From assembly GCF_000166415.1 (NCBI RefSeq), contig NC_014654.1, positions 620,001 through 684,000 on the forward strand: DNA of 64,000 bases. Reading direction: 5' to 3'. Of the stretch, positions 37,601-45,562 are shown one piece after another. The position numbers and the translations under genes are program-made. The stretch is from Halanaerobium hydrogeniformans. Its GTDB lineage: Bacteria > Bacillota > Halanaerobiia > Halanaerobiales > Halanaerobiaceae. How positions within the stretch are numbered: position 1 is the first letter of the stretch; each line of letters opens with the position of its first letter. Under the pieces are notes generated by a model that did not search any database, was not told the DNA's origin, and was given only the letters and a program-made list of their open reading frames with translations.

Positions 37601-39047
37601 CTTGATCCTCCTCACCGTAATTTTTATGGTGATCTATCTCATCTAAATCAGGTATTATTCCAAGTACTGGAAGGTCTGAAATGTTTTCCAGATCATTTTC
37701 ATTTTTGATTCTATTATTTAAGAACTCGAGCATGAAGATAATAAATACTGCTAACATTAAAGCAAGTACAGCTGCAATTGCTATATTTAAAGTTAAATTA
37801 GGTCTAACAGGGTTTGTAGGTAAATGAGCAGCATCAATAACAAATATGTCTGAGGTCTGCATTGCCTGTTGGATACTTATTTCTTCTTTTCTGTTTCTTA
37901 ATAGTAGATAAATTTCTTCAGTAATATTTTTTTCTCGCTGAAGTCTTAAATAATGAAGTTCTGCTGCTGGAAAAGCTGCTAATTCTTCTTCTACTTCAGC
38001 TGCTAGATCTCTATAGGAATTCACTTTTGCTTCTGATGTGACCATCTGCACTTCAAGATTGATAAGCTGGTTGTTAAAATCGCTATATAATGGATCAGTT
38101 CTTTCTATTCTACCAGCCATAATTTCTTCTGTCTTTTCCCTGAGTCTCGCTTCAAGAGAATCTATTCTTGCCTGGATATTTAGTACTTCTGGATGTTTTT
38201 TAGTATATTTTGTTTTAAGTCCTTCAAGTTCAGTATAAAGAGTATTTAGTTGGGATTGTATTTCAGTAATTTCAGGATTGCGGTTTAAAGATTCATCTCT
38301 ATCTACTGATTCAAGGGTATTATTAATTTCATTGATGCTTAACTGGGCTTCCTCTTGCATAATTTCAGCTTCCAGCAATTTAGCTTCTAGTTCTGTAGAA
38401 CGACTTAAAAGGCTCTGTGCTTGAGTTTCTGGCATTAGAATCTCATTGTTTTCTCTATAATCTAAAAGTTCATCTTCTAAATCTAAGAGCCTATGCTGAG
38501 TATTTTCAAGCTGAGAATCTATAAATTCATTTGCTGCTCGCAAAGAAGCTTGATTTAATTCTCTGATCTCATACTGCATGTTCTCGACCAGAGAATCAGC
38601 TATTTTTTGAGCAATTGCTGGATCATTATATTCAACCTCAATGGTCATTAGATCAGATTCTCCACCTGACTGAATAGAGATATTCCCTCGTAAAGCACCT
38701 GCTGATATATATTCTCCAGCTTCATTTTTTAGTTCCACATCTCTAATTACTTTGTCTAAAATGAGGCGGCTGGTAAATATTCTGCTATAAGTGTTAATGG
38801 TTTTTTCATTACGACCTCCAAAAGCAAGTTGTTCTTCAAAGAGACTAGCTGCTCCACTGTCAGTTTGTACCATAACTAAAGTTGAAGTCTGATAAATTCT
38901 TTCCATCTGTTGAGTTAAAAAAAATGAAGCAATTATTGCGATAGCTACTAAGGCAATAATTAGCCATTTTTTGTGCCAGATTATCATAAGATATTCTCTT
39001 AAGTCTATTTCGTAAATTTCCTCGTTATTTATGTAGTCATCCTGCAT
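37584..39047 (-). CDS. Wzz/chain-length-determinant polysaccharide co-polymerase
   Basis: A 487-residue inner-membrane protein: short cytoplasmic N-terminus (EEIYEIDLREYLMIIWHKKW), first membrane helix (about 29-45), a long periplasmic coiled-coil region, and a second helix near the C-terminus (IAIAAVLALMLAVFIIF) preceded by a proline-rich PTNPVRPN motif. It sets the length of exported polysaccharide and activates the downstream BY-kinase. ATG 39047 has AAGGAG 8 bp before it and lies 11 bp after the Wza stop; the ORF's upstream start at 39065 would overlap that gene. The C-terminal tail is acidic. Confidence 0.9.
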   Translation of the reverse strand: MQDDYINNEEIYEIDLREYLMIIWHKKWLIIALVAIAIIASFFLTQQMERIYQTSTLVMVQTDSGAASLFEEQLAFGGRNEKTINTYSRIFTSRLILDKVIRDVELKNEAGEYISAGALRGNISIQSGGESDLMTIEVEYNDPAIAQKIADSLVENMQYEIRELNQASLRAANEFIDSQLENTQHRLLDLEDELLDYRENNEILMPETQAQSLLSRSTELEAKLLEAEIMQEEAQLSINEINNTLESVDRDESLNRNPEITEIQSQLNTLYTELEGLKTKYTKKHPEVLNIQARIDSLEARLREKTEEIMAGRIERTDPLYSDFNNQLINLEVQMVTSEAKVNSYRDLAAEVEEELAAFPAAELHYLRLQREKNITEEIYLLLRNRKEEISIQQAMQTSDIFVIDAAHLPTNPVRPNLTLNIAIAAVLALMLAVFIIFMLEFLNNRIKNENDLENISDLPVLGIIPDLDEIDHHKNYGEEDQDEKEK

Positions 39048-39058
39048 TTTATCGCTCC

Positions 39059-40177
39059 TTACCAACTTATATCAAAAAAGTCTTTGATATTATTAAAGCC
39101 GCTAAACATAAAGAATACGCGTGACCAGTTTATTGAGTCTTCTTCTCCGATAAGAACCAGGTCACCAGGTTCTAAGACAGGATTTGCTGCGAGATTATTA
39201 TTTTCAAAGAAGTCTTCTATATTAATTTCTCTCATTTCTCCTTCTTTGTGAATCAATCTTATTTTCTCTAAATTAGCTCTATCTGAAGTATTACCTGCCT
39301 GAGCTATTAAGTTGGCAAGTCTCATATCTTCATTCCATTCATAGCTACCTGGACTTGATATTTCTCCTAGTATTGTTACCTGCTCTACAGCAGAAGGAAT
39401 ATATACAGCATCCCCTGCTTTTACAACAGGATTCGAATCACTTTTTGCAGCTAAAGTATCTTCTAATTCAAACTCTATCGGCTCACCATCTGAGATCAAA
39501 CGTATTATATCTCCAGAATTTTCGGTAACACTACCTGCTTGAGCTAAAAATTCATTGAGGCGTATTTCCTGTTCGTGTTTAAGCTCATATTGACCAGGGT
39601 TTCTTACCTCGCCCTGAATCGAAGCATTAAGTATTTCTCTTTCTGGAACAAAAATTTGATCACCATCTTCAAGTTGATAGTTATCTTCCTGGTTATTGCC
39701 TCTTAATAGTTCTTTTAAATTAATTGGAATCTTCTGGTCATTTCGCTGCAAATTTGTTTCTTCTGCAGCTGCATTTTCTCTTATTCCACCGGCAAGAGAG
39801 ATAACATCAAGCAATTTATTATCAGCTCTAACCTCAAAACTGCCTTCGTTTCTGACTGCCCCCATTACTATTATTTCTAATTTTCTATGAGATAAGATAC
39901 TGACATTGACTTCAGGATTTATTATATATTCTGCAAGTGAAACTTTAAGTTCTTCTTTAAGTTCATTTATACTTTTACCTTCAGCTTCAATTGTTCCCAC
40001 CAGGGGATAAGAAATTCTTCCATCTGGATCTATAGTTGATTCTCTAGTTAAATCCTGATGACCCCAAACAGAAATAGAAATCCTATCACCAACATTTAGC
40101 TCATACTGTTGGCTTAAAACTGGAGTTGTTATTAACAATATTATAATCGTTGTTAATAATATTCGTTTTATTTGCAA
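39059..40177 (-). CDS. Wza-type polysaccharide export protein with SLBB domains
   Basis: A 372-residue exported protein: signal peptide (about 1-22, TTPVLSQQ), Poly_export domain (ELNVGDRISISVWGHQDLTR, STIDPDGRISYPLVGTI), then three SLBB beta-grasp domains (IVMGAVRNEGSFEV, SIQGEVRNPGQYEL, ILGEISSPGSYEW). It forms the periplasmic/outer-membrane channel for capsule or exopolysaccharide, which supports a two-membrane envelope. There is no lipobox cysteine, and the C-terminus (NWSRVFFMFSGFNNIKDFF) is longer than a simple SLBB end. AGGAGGAGT precedes the ATG. Second gene of the operon, 15 bp after the PHP phosphatase. Confidence 0.9.
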   Translation of the reverse strand: MQIKRILLTTIIILLITTPVLSQQYELNVGDRISISVWGHQDLTRESTIDPDGRISYPLVGTIEAEGKSINELKEELKVSLAEYIINPEVNVSILSHRKLEIIVMGAVRNEGSFEVRADNKLLDVISLAGGIRENAAAEETNLQRNDQKIPINLKELLRGNNQEDNYQLEDGDQIFVPEREILNASIQGEVRNPGQYELKHEQEIRLNEFLAQAGSVTENSGDIIRLISDGEPIEFELEDTLAAKSDSNPVVKAGDAVYIPSAVEQVTILGEISSPGSYEWNEDMRLANLIAQAGNTSDRANLEKIRLIHKEGEMREINIEDFFENNNLAANPVLEPGDLVLIGEEDSINWSRVFFMFSGFNNIKDFFDISW

Positions 40178-40192
40178 AGATACTCCTCCTTT

Positions 40193-40969
40193 TTAGATCA
40201 AAAAAGAAAAAATATTATTCAATATGCTTTTTTCTTCTCTTTGAATTCTAAAGTTTTTTAATTCTTTATTATTTAGAACAGACTGAGCATTAGCTTTAAA
40301 TATTTTTGAACTACCGTTTTTTATTTCTTCCGCTCTTTTAAGTCCCTGATCAAGGGTAAATGATCTTTTAATTAAACCATGGGTATCTGAGGCCATAAGA
40401 TGGCCTAAACCCAGTCTCAATAATTTTTCAGCCGTTGCTTGGGCTTTTTGGCCATGATGCCCCAAAAATGAAGAGCTGTTAAAGATTAATTTTAAATCAT
40501 ATTCTTCCAGCCATTTGTATAAAATGGTGTAATCTTTTTGGACATAGTGGTATCTTTCGGGATGAGCTATTATTATCTTAGCTCCCATTGCTTTTAAATC
40601 ATGAATCACATCAAAAAAATATTTCGGATATCTGTTGAGTGATGTTTCTAACAAGAGATAATCCGAATGACCGATAGATATTAATTTGTTGTTATAATAT
40701 AGTTCTGCTGTATTTTGGCTTATAAGTATTTCTGATGCTTTTATTAATTTTATATTAAGGTCAGCTGCTCGAATTTTTTCTTGCAATAGTTTAAATTTAT
40801 TGTTTATTTCACTTTTATAATTATCATATTTATAAATTGGGAAGTGTGAAGATAATGCTACTTTTGTTACTCCTCTTTTTTCCATAGTTTTTAAGATTGC
40901 CAGAGATTCTTCAAGAGTGGATGCTCCATCATCTATCCCTTGTAGTAAGTGAGTATGTAAATCTATCAT
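40193..40969 (-). CDS. PHP-family protein tyrosine phosphatase (CapC/YwqE type)
   Basis: Metal-dependent phosphatase that removes phosphate from the BY-kinase, resetting the chain-length cycle. Seen: MIDLHTHLLQGIDDGA (metal-binding H-x-H and the family DDG), SSHFP, HPERY and SDTHG. About 258 residues, cytoplasmic. ATG 40969 with AGGTGAT upstream is chosen; a GTG three codons earlier overlaps that ribosome binding site. First gene of the minus-strand operon PHP-Wza-Wzz-BY-kinase. Confidence 0.9.
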   Translation of the reverse strand: MIDLHTHLLQGIDDGASTLEESLAILKTMEKRGVTKVALSSHFPIYKYDNYKSEINNKFKLLQEKIRAADLNIKLIKASEILISQNTAELYYNNKLISIGHSDYLLLETSLNRYPKYFFDVIHDLKAMGAKIIIAHPERYHYVQKDYTILYKWLEEYDLKLIFNSSSFLGHHGQKAQATAEKLLRLGLGHLMASDTHGLIKRSFTLDQGLKRAEEIKNGSSKIFKANAQSVLNNKELKNFRIQREEKSILNNIFSFLI

Positions 40970-41059
40970 CTTTATCACCTAATTCCTATAAATTCCATAT
41001 TAATTATAGCATAAGCCATTTAAGTTAACAAGAGCTTTTATATAATTTTACTTTCTTTG

Positions 41060-41236
41060 TTAAATTATAGTCATTTAGCTAAACGAGAGTGGCTTGTGGA
41101 GTTCCTTGTTAATAATCATAATATTGATGAAAATAGGCTTCAGCCCTATGGTGTTGGTCCACTTGCTCCTCAGGCTACCAATGAGACAGAAGAGGGAAGA
41201 CAGCAAAATCGGCGGGTGGAACTGGTTAAACCTTGA
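41060..41236 (+). pseudogene. C-terminal remnant of an OmpA-family (peptidoglycan-binding) protein
   Basis: An open frame without start that encodes LNYSHLAKREWLVEFLVN, then NRLQPYGVGPLAPQATNETE and GRQQNRRVELVKP: the last third of an OmpA-like domain, including the hallmark N-x-T-x-x-GR-x-x-NRRVE. The rest of the gene is absent, replaced by the upstream region of the PHP operon. Its own terminator survives downstream. Confidence 0.85.
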
Positions 41237-41255
41237 GCTGAAAAAGATGATATAC

Positions 41256-41286
41256 AACCCTCCGGGCTTAACTGGAGGGTTTTTTG
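41256..41286 (+). terminator. Rho-independent terminator of the OmpA remnant
   Basis: aaccctcc pairs with ggagggtt around gggcttaact, followed by TTTTTG. Perfect 8-bp stem. Confidence 0.9.
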
Positions 41287-41393
41287 ATGGAAATTATGTT
41301 TTTATTTAATTATAAATGTTATAATAAAGAAAAAGTGAAAATATTTAATTTTAGAAGGGAAAATTTTATCAGCTTTATAGGAGGATTGGGATT

Positions 41394-42545
41394 ATGAAGC
41401 AAAATAACTTAAAACAATTTTTATCATCTTTAACTAAAAAAGACCTAACTGAAATCAGACAGTATTGGCAGTTTGGAGGAATCAGTCAGCTAAATAAAGC
41501 GGAATTAATTGAAGCATTAGATGAAAGAATCAAATTAAACCTTAAAGATTGCTTAAATTATCAACTTTCAAGAAATATTGAATTTATAGAAAAAGTAATT
41601 GCAGAGCAAAAAAGCAACAATCGAGTTGAAGTTAACTTTAGAGATATTTTACCACCTACCCTTTATAATTTTTATTACAGAGGGATAATAGATCTAAAAG
41701 ATAATGAAGAAGAAAGCTCAGTCAGAATTCCGGCTGATTTAGTCAAAGAGATTAAAGAGATCATTAGTGAACCTGAGTTTAAAGAACAAATCAAAGAAAA
41801 CGAAGAAATTATGACTTTTGTTCGCGGTTTATTAGTTTATTATGGAGCGTTAAGTGGAAGTCAAATTTATGATTTTTATGAAAAATACTATAATAATAAA
41901 GAAAAAACATATTCTTATATTCATCTATTAAACTTAGTAGAAGAAACATATTTCTCAAGTTATGATATTGAACGCCATAATTATTATTATCTTGACCCCG
42001 GAGTTTTGAATCCAAAAAATATAATTGATGAAATAGAGATGAGACCGAGCATCGATTATTATCTGCCGCACAAAAAAGAAATACTCTATGCAGGAAGCAA
42101 TGAAATAGAGAAACTTAATTTTGTGCAGCGCAAATTCAAAAAAATGCTTAAAAAGGATTTTCCAATTAACGATGATACAGCAGAGGATATTCTCTGGGAA
42201 ATGATGCTTGACATAAAAAATGATTTAAATTCAATAATAACCTTTCAAAAATTTGCTGACCAATATAGTTTTAAAAGTGAAGAGCAGACAGACGAGTTTT
42301 TGCGGCAGTTAAATGAGCTGCACAATAATACCAGGATGTGGATTCTTAAAGGTCATAGCCCAGCCGATATTTTTGAAGAAGAAAGAAAACATTTAAAACC
42401 TCTGCCTAAAAAGAAATATAATTCTGGCTCAGTTGGAAGTCAGACCGTTGTTAAAGGCGAAAAGGTTGGCAGAAATGATCCCTGTCCCTGTGGCAGTGGA
42501 GAAAAATATAAAAAATGCTGTCTGGGAAAAGATAATAACAGATAA
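41394..42545 (+). CDS. SEC-C zinc-motif protein of unknown function
   Basis: A 383-residue soluble protein ending in a SEC-C motif (GRNDPCPCGSGEKYKKCC), the zinc-binding tail found on SecA and on many uncharacterised proteins. The N-terminus (LSSLTKKDLTEIRQYWQFGG...LNKAELIEAL) resembles a SAP/Rho-N-like helical motif. The middle is all-helical with no recognised active site. Good ribosome binding site AGGAGG. Single gene; no functional clue from neighbours. Confidence 0.75.
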   Translation: MKQNNLKQFLSSLTKKDLTEIRQYWQFGGISQLNKAELIEALDERIKLNLKDCLNYQLSRNIEFIEKVIAEQKSNNRVEVNFRDILPPTLYNFYYRGIIDLKDNEEESSVRIPADLVKEIKEIISEPEFKEQIKENEEIMTFVRGLLVYYGALSGSQIYDFYEKYYNNKEKTYSYIHLLNLVEETYFSSYDIERHNYYYLDPGVLNPKNIIDEIEMRPSIDYYLPHKKEILYAGSNEIEKLNFVQRKFKKMLKKDFPINDDTAEDILWEMMLDIKNDLNSIITFQKFADQYSFKSEEQTDEFLRQLNELHNNTRMWILKGHSPADIFEEERKHLKPLPKKKYNSGSVGSQTVVKGEKVGRNDPCPCGSGEKYKKCCLGKDNNR

Positions 42546-42674
42546 TAATTTAAGATTTAAGTTTTTTTCATTGTTTTAATCCTTTTTTTGGTATATAATA
42601 TAACTGTTAGTTAGTACAGATTTTATATTTAATTTTCACTATGGAAACCCGGGAGAAAGGAATGGTGAGATTAA

Positions 42675-43181
42675 TTGGCTGAAGATAAGGCTTTAGATCA
42701 AATCCTTTCTAAAATGGAAAATATGGATAATAAAATGGAGAAAATGGATTCAAAGCTAGAAAGTTTAGATTCTAAGGTAAGTAGTCTTGATTCTAGGGTA
42801 GAAAAGATGGATTCTAAAGTAAGCAGCATGGATTCTAAAGTAGGCAGTCTTGATTCTAGGGTAGAAAAGATGGATTCTAAAGTAAGCAGCATGGATTCTA
42901 AAGTAGGTAGTCTTGATTCTAAATTTGACGGAATCGAAAATATATTATCTAACTTCAGAAATGAATTTGATGACTTTAGAGAACAAACTGATGAGACACT
43001 TGCTCGAATTGAACATAGAGCAGATGCTACTTTTGAACAAACTGGCATGCTGAGTGAATTCAGGACTGAAACTCTATCAGGAATTGATGATCTAAAAGAT
43101 GATATTAATTTTTTTATCAACAAAGAAGCTGAAAATGAAAAAGAGATATATAAATTGAAGCAGAAAATAATAAATAACTAA
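42675..43181 (+). CDS. Coiled-coil repeat protein
   Basis: A 168-residue soluble protein that is nearly all coiled coil. Heptad-like units MDSKVSS, LDSRVEK and MDSKVGS repeat through residues 15-85, then a non-repeated helix (FRNEFDDFREQTDETLARIE) and a Lys-rich end. TTG start preceded by GGTGAG. No catalytic motif. Similar proteins in Firmicutes are annotated only as hypothetical; I infer an oligomeric scaffold at most. Confidence 0.65.
   Translation: MAEDKALDQILSKMENMDNKMEKMDSKLESLDSKVSSLDSRVEKMDSKVSSMDSKVGSLDSRVEKMDSKVSSMDSKVGSLDSKFDGIENILSNFRNEFDDFREQTDETLARIEHRADATFEQTGMLSEFRTETLSGIDDLKDDINFFINKEAENEKEIYKLKQKIINN
42783..42923 (+). repeat. 63-bp tandem repeat inside the coiled-coil gene
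   Basis: The unit starting agtcttgattctagggtaga occurs at 42783 and 42846, almost base-for-base identical, with a partial third unit at 42909. It adds 21 residues (three heptads) per copy and keeps frame. Confidence 0.9.
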
Positions 43182-43202
43182 ATATGATTAGTCTAAAAAT
43201 CG

Positions 43203-43231
43203 ACCCTCTGGTGCTCAACCAGGGGGTTTAA
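43203..43231 (+). terminator. Hairpin terminator after the coiled-coil gene
   Basis: accctctggt pairs with accagggggt around gctca; the following T-tract (TTTAATTA) is weak. Confidence 0.7.
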
Positions 43232-43376
43232 TTATCTGTTACAGATATTAAAATGCTTACAAACATTTAAAATTATAAAAAATCGCTGTTTGGAAAAGGA
43301 TAATATGCTATAATATAAATAAATTATTTAAAAATTTAGATAAAACAATATATTTAATATTTTTGGAGGTATTTTA

Positions 43377-45302
43377 ATGAAACATAATATAGCGTTTATT
43401 GCTCCTTATAAAAAAATGGGTGAGGTTTTTAATGAAGTAGCTAAAGAATTAAATCTTAAAATACCAATCTATATTGGTGATTTAGAAGAAGGTGCTGCAA
43501 TAGCTGTTAAACTTGAAGAAGAGGGAACAGATGTTATTATAAGCAGAGGTGGAACTGCATTAAGCATTGAAAGTAAGGTTATGGATGTACCAGTAGTAGG
43601 AGTTAATGTAAGTGGTTTTGATTTGATTAGAATAATTTATCAGGCTAAAGAAGAGACTGATAAAATAGCTGTGGTTGGTTTTGACCCCTTTACTTCGGGT
43701 ATCAAACAGTTAGGTAATATTTTAGACATTGAGCTTGAAGTATTAACTATTGAACCGCGATGGTCTAATCAACCTTATTATATCGAAAATAAATTAAATG
43801 AATTAAAAGCTAAAAATTTTAATTGGGTTGTTGGAGATAATATTTCAGTAAAAATAGCTAAAAAACTAAATATGAATGCTCTTTTAATTAGATCGGGGAA
43901 AGAGGCCTTTGCTCAGTCTATAAAAAAAGCTCAAGACATTGCTGAAGTTAGAAATAAAGAAAAGAAAAGAGCCCAGAAAAACAAAAGTATTATAAATTAT
44001 GCCTATGAAGGAATAATTAGTATTGATCAAAATGGTATAATAAATACTTTCAATCCTCAGGCTGCAAAGATTTTAAATAGAAAAATATATAAAGTGCTTG
44101 GTGAAAATATTAAAAATGTTTTCCCAGATTTTGAACTCGAAAAATATATTTCTCTTAAAACAAGAGAAGAAAATAAAATTTTAACTGTTAATAAAATAAA
44201 AATAGTTGCAAATATTATCCCAGTAACTATTAATAAAGAGCTTTCAAATATAGTAATTACCTTTCAAAAAGGTAAAAATATTAAAATTGCCGAAAAGAAA
44301 CTGAGAGAAGATTTAAATTATAAGGGTTATACAGTCAAAAATAAATTTTCAGATATTATTGGTAAAAGTAATGTATTAAAAAGAATAAAAGAAGAAGCCA
44401 AAGATTACGCTCAGGTTGACCTTCCTTTATTGTTATTTGGTGAAACAGGTACGGGTAAAGAACTATTTGCACAATCAATTCATAATCATTCTCCAAGGCG
44501 TAATCAACCATTTGTAGCCTTCAACTGTGCTGCGCTGCCCGAAAAATTAATTGTAAGTGAATTATTTGGTTATGTTAGTGGGGCATTTACTGGTGCAAAA
44601 AAAGAGGGTAAAGAGGGTTTGTTAGAACAGGGTAATGAAGGTACTATTTTTTTAGATGAGATTCAGGAAACTTCTTTAAAAATTCAGGCCAGATTACTAC
44701 GCTTTCTTGAAGAAAGAAAGATTAGAAAAATTGGAGATAATAAATTGACACCTGTTGATGTAAGAATAATTTTAGCTACAAATAAAGATCTTGAAGAAAT
44801 GGTAGAAAACAAAGAATTTAGAGAGGATTTTTATTATAGAATCAATGTTTTAAATTTAAACCTTCCTCCTTTAAGGGAGCGTAAAGAAGATATTGCAGAA
44901 CTGGTAGAGTTTTTTATAAAAAAGGTTAATGCAAAGGTAAATATGAATATTAAAGGCATAACTGAAGAAGGAATTGAAATTCTAAAAAAATATCACTGGC
45001 CTGGTAATGTAAGGCAATTAGAAAATGTAATAGAAAAACTGGTCATTCGTTCTAAATCAGATTATATTCTAACTGATATGGTCAGAAAAACTGTTGCTGA
45101 ATTAAAAATGCCACAAAAAAAGAAAAACAAGCTTAGCGGAAATAGAAATATTATTGATCTAAATAGAAGTTTAAAAGAGATTGAGAAAGAAATTATTTTA
45201 AAAGTTCTGGCAGAAGAGAATGGTAATAAAACAGAAACAGCTAAAAGACTGGATATTGGTAGGACAACAATTTGGAGACATTTAAAAAATGAAGTTAATT
45301 AA
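43377..45302 (+). CDS. PrpR-type sigma-54-dependent activator
   Basis: A 641-residue enhancer-binding protein. N-terminal PrpR_N sensor (about 1-185; DVIISRGGTALSIES and VVGVNVSGFDLIRI), a PAS domain (about 205-310), an AAA+ sigma-54 activation domain (about 325-560) with Walker A GETGTGKE, the sigma-54-contacting GAFTGA and arginine-bearing LPPLRERKED, then a Fis-type helix-turn-helix (TETAKRLDIGRTTIWRHLKN). Such proteins bind upstream elements and open -24/-12 promoters in response to a ligand of the PrpR_N domain. The gene is immediately upstream of a sigma-54 promoter and the acid-sugar operon, which is almost certainly its target. Ribosome binding site TGGAGG. Confidence 0.93.
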   Translation: MKHNIAFIAPYKKMGEVFNEVAKELNLKIPIYIGDLEEGAAIAVKLEEEGTDVIISRGGTALSIESKVMDVPVVGVNVSGFDLIRIIYQAKEETDKIAVVGFDPFTSGIKQLGNILDIELEVLTIEPRWSNQPYYIENKLNELKAKNFNWVVGDNISVKIAKKLNMNALLIRSGKEAFAQSIKKAQDIAEVRNKEKKRAQKNKSIINYAYEGIISIDQNGIINTFNPQAAKILNRKIYKVLGENIKNVFPDFELEKYISLKTREENKILTVNKIKIVANIIPVTINKELSNIVITFQKGKNIKIAEKKLREDLNYKGYTVKNKFSDIIGKSNVLKRIKEEAKDYAQVDLPLLLFGETGTGKELFAQSIHNHSPRRNQPFVAFNCAALPEKLIVSELFGYVSGAFTGAKKEGKEGLLEQGNEGTIFLDEIQETSLKIQARLLRFLEERKIRKIGDNKLTPVDVRIILATNKDLEEMVENKEFREDFYYRINVLNLNLPPLRERKEDIAELVEFFIKKVNAKVNMNIKGITEEGIEILKKYHWPGNVRQLENVIEKLVIRSKSDYILTDMVRKTVAELKMPQKKKNKLSGNRNIIDLNRSLKEIEKEIILKVLAEENGNKTETAKRLDIGRTTIWRHLKNEVN

Positions 45303-45322
45303 TGTTTCAAAAATAAACTATA

Positions 45323-45371
45323 TTTCATAATGAAACACCAATTCGGTTCATTTTGAATCGAATTGGTGTTT
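45323..45371. promoter_or_regulatory. Inverted repeats between activator and operon: candidate enhancer site and/or terminator
   Basis: Two overlapping signals. (1) TTCA-N3-TGAA palindromes centred at 45329 (tttcataatgaaa) and 45352 (ttcattttgaa), 23 bp apart, about 150-180 bp upstream of the -24 box: a layout expected for an activator binding site. (2) A perfect 13-bp inverted repeat aaacaccaattcg/cgaattggtgttt (45333-45371) that could fold as the activator gene's terminator, though the T-tract is poor. Confidence 0.55.
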
Positions 45372-45504
45372 AACTTATTTTTAGAGTTTGAAAAAAGAAT
45401 AAATTTGCTAAATTATTTAATTTAAAATATTTTTCTCCTGCTATTTGGCTTCAAAACCATAATTTAATGCATAAAATAAGAAATTTTCTAAAAAATCTGC
45501 CTTT

Positions 45505-45521
45505 TGGCATAAATAATGCAT
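45505..45521 (+). promoter_or_regulatory. Sigma-54 (-24/-12) promoter of the acid-sugar operon
   Basis: TTGGCATAAATAATGCA has GG at 45507-45508 and GC at 45519-45520, separated by exactly 10 bp as in consensus TGGCAC-N5-TTGC. It lies about 42 bp before the first operon gene and just after a sigma-54 activator gene. Confidence 0.9.
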
Positions 45522-45562
45522 TTTAACTTTAGTAAGTAAATATTTTTCGGAGGTGATAAAAA

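Noticed and set aside
42698-43123. 141-codon minus-strand ORF opposite the coiled-coil gene
   Set aside because: It is the mirror of the repeat in the plus-strand gene; Ser/Leu-rich low-complexity product, no ribosome binding site, and the plus-strand frame has proper start and terminator.
45333-45371. Simple Rho-independent terminator only
   Set aside because: The stem is perfect, but the following sequence TAACTTATTTTTAG is a poor U-tract and the palindromes sit at an enhancer-like distance, so it is listed as ambiguous regulatory DNA.
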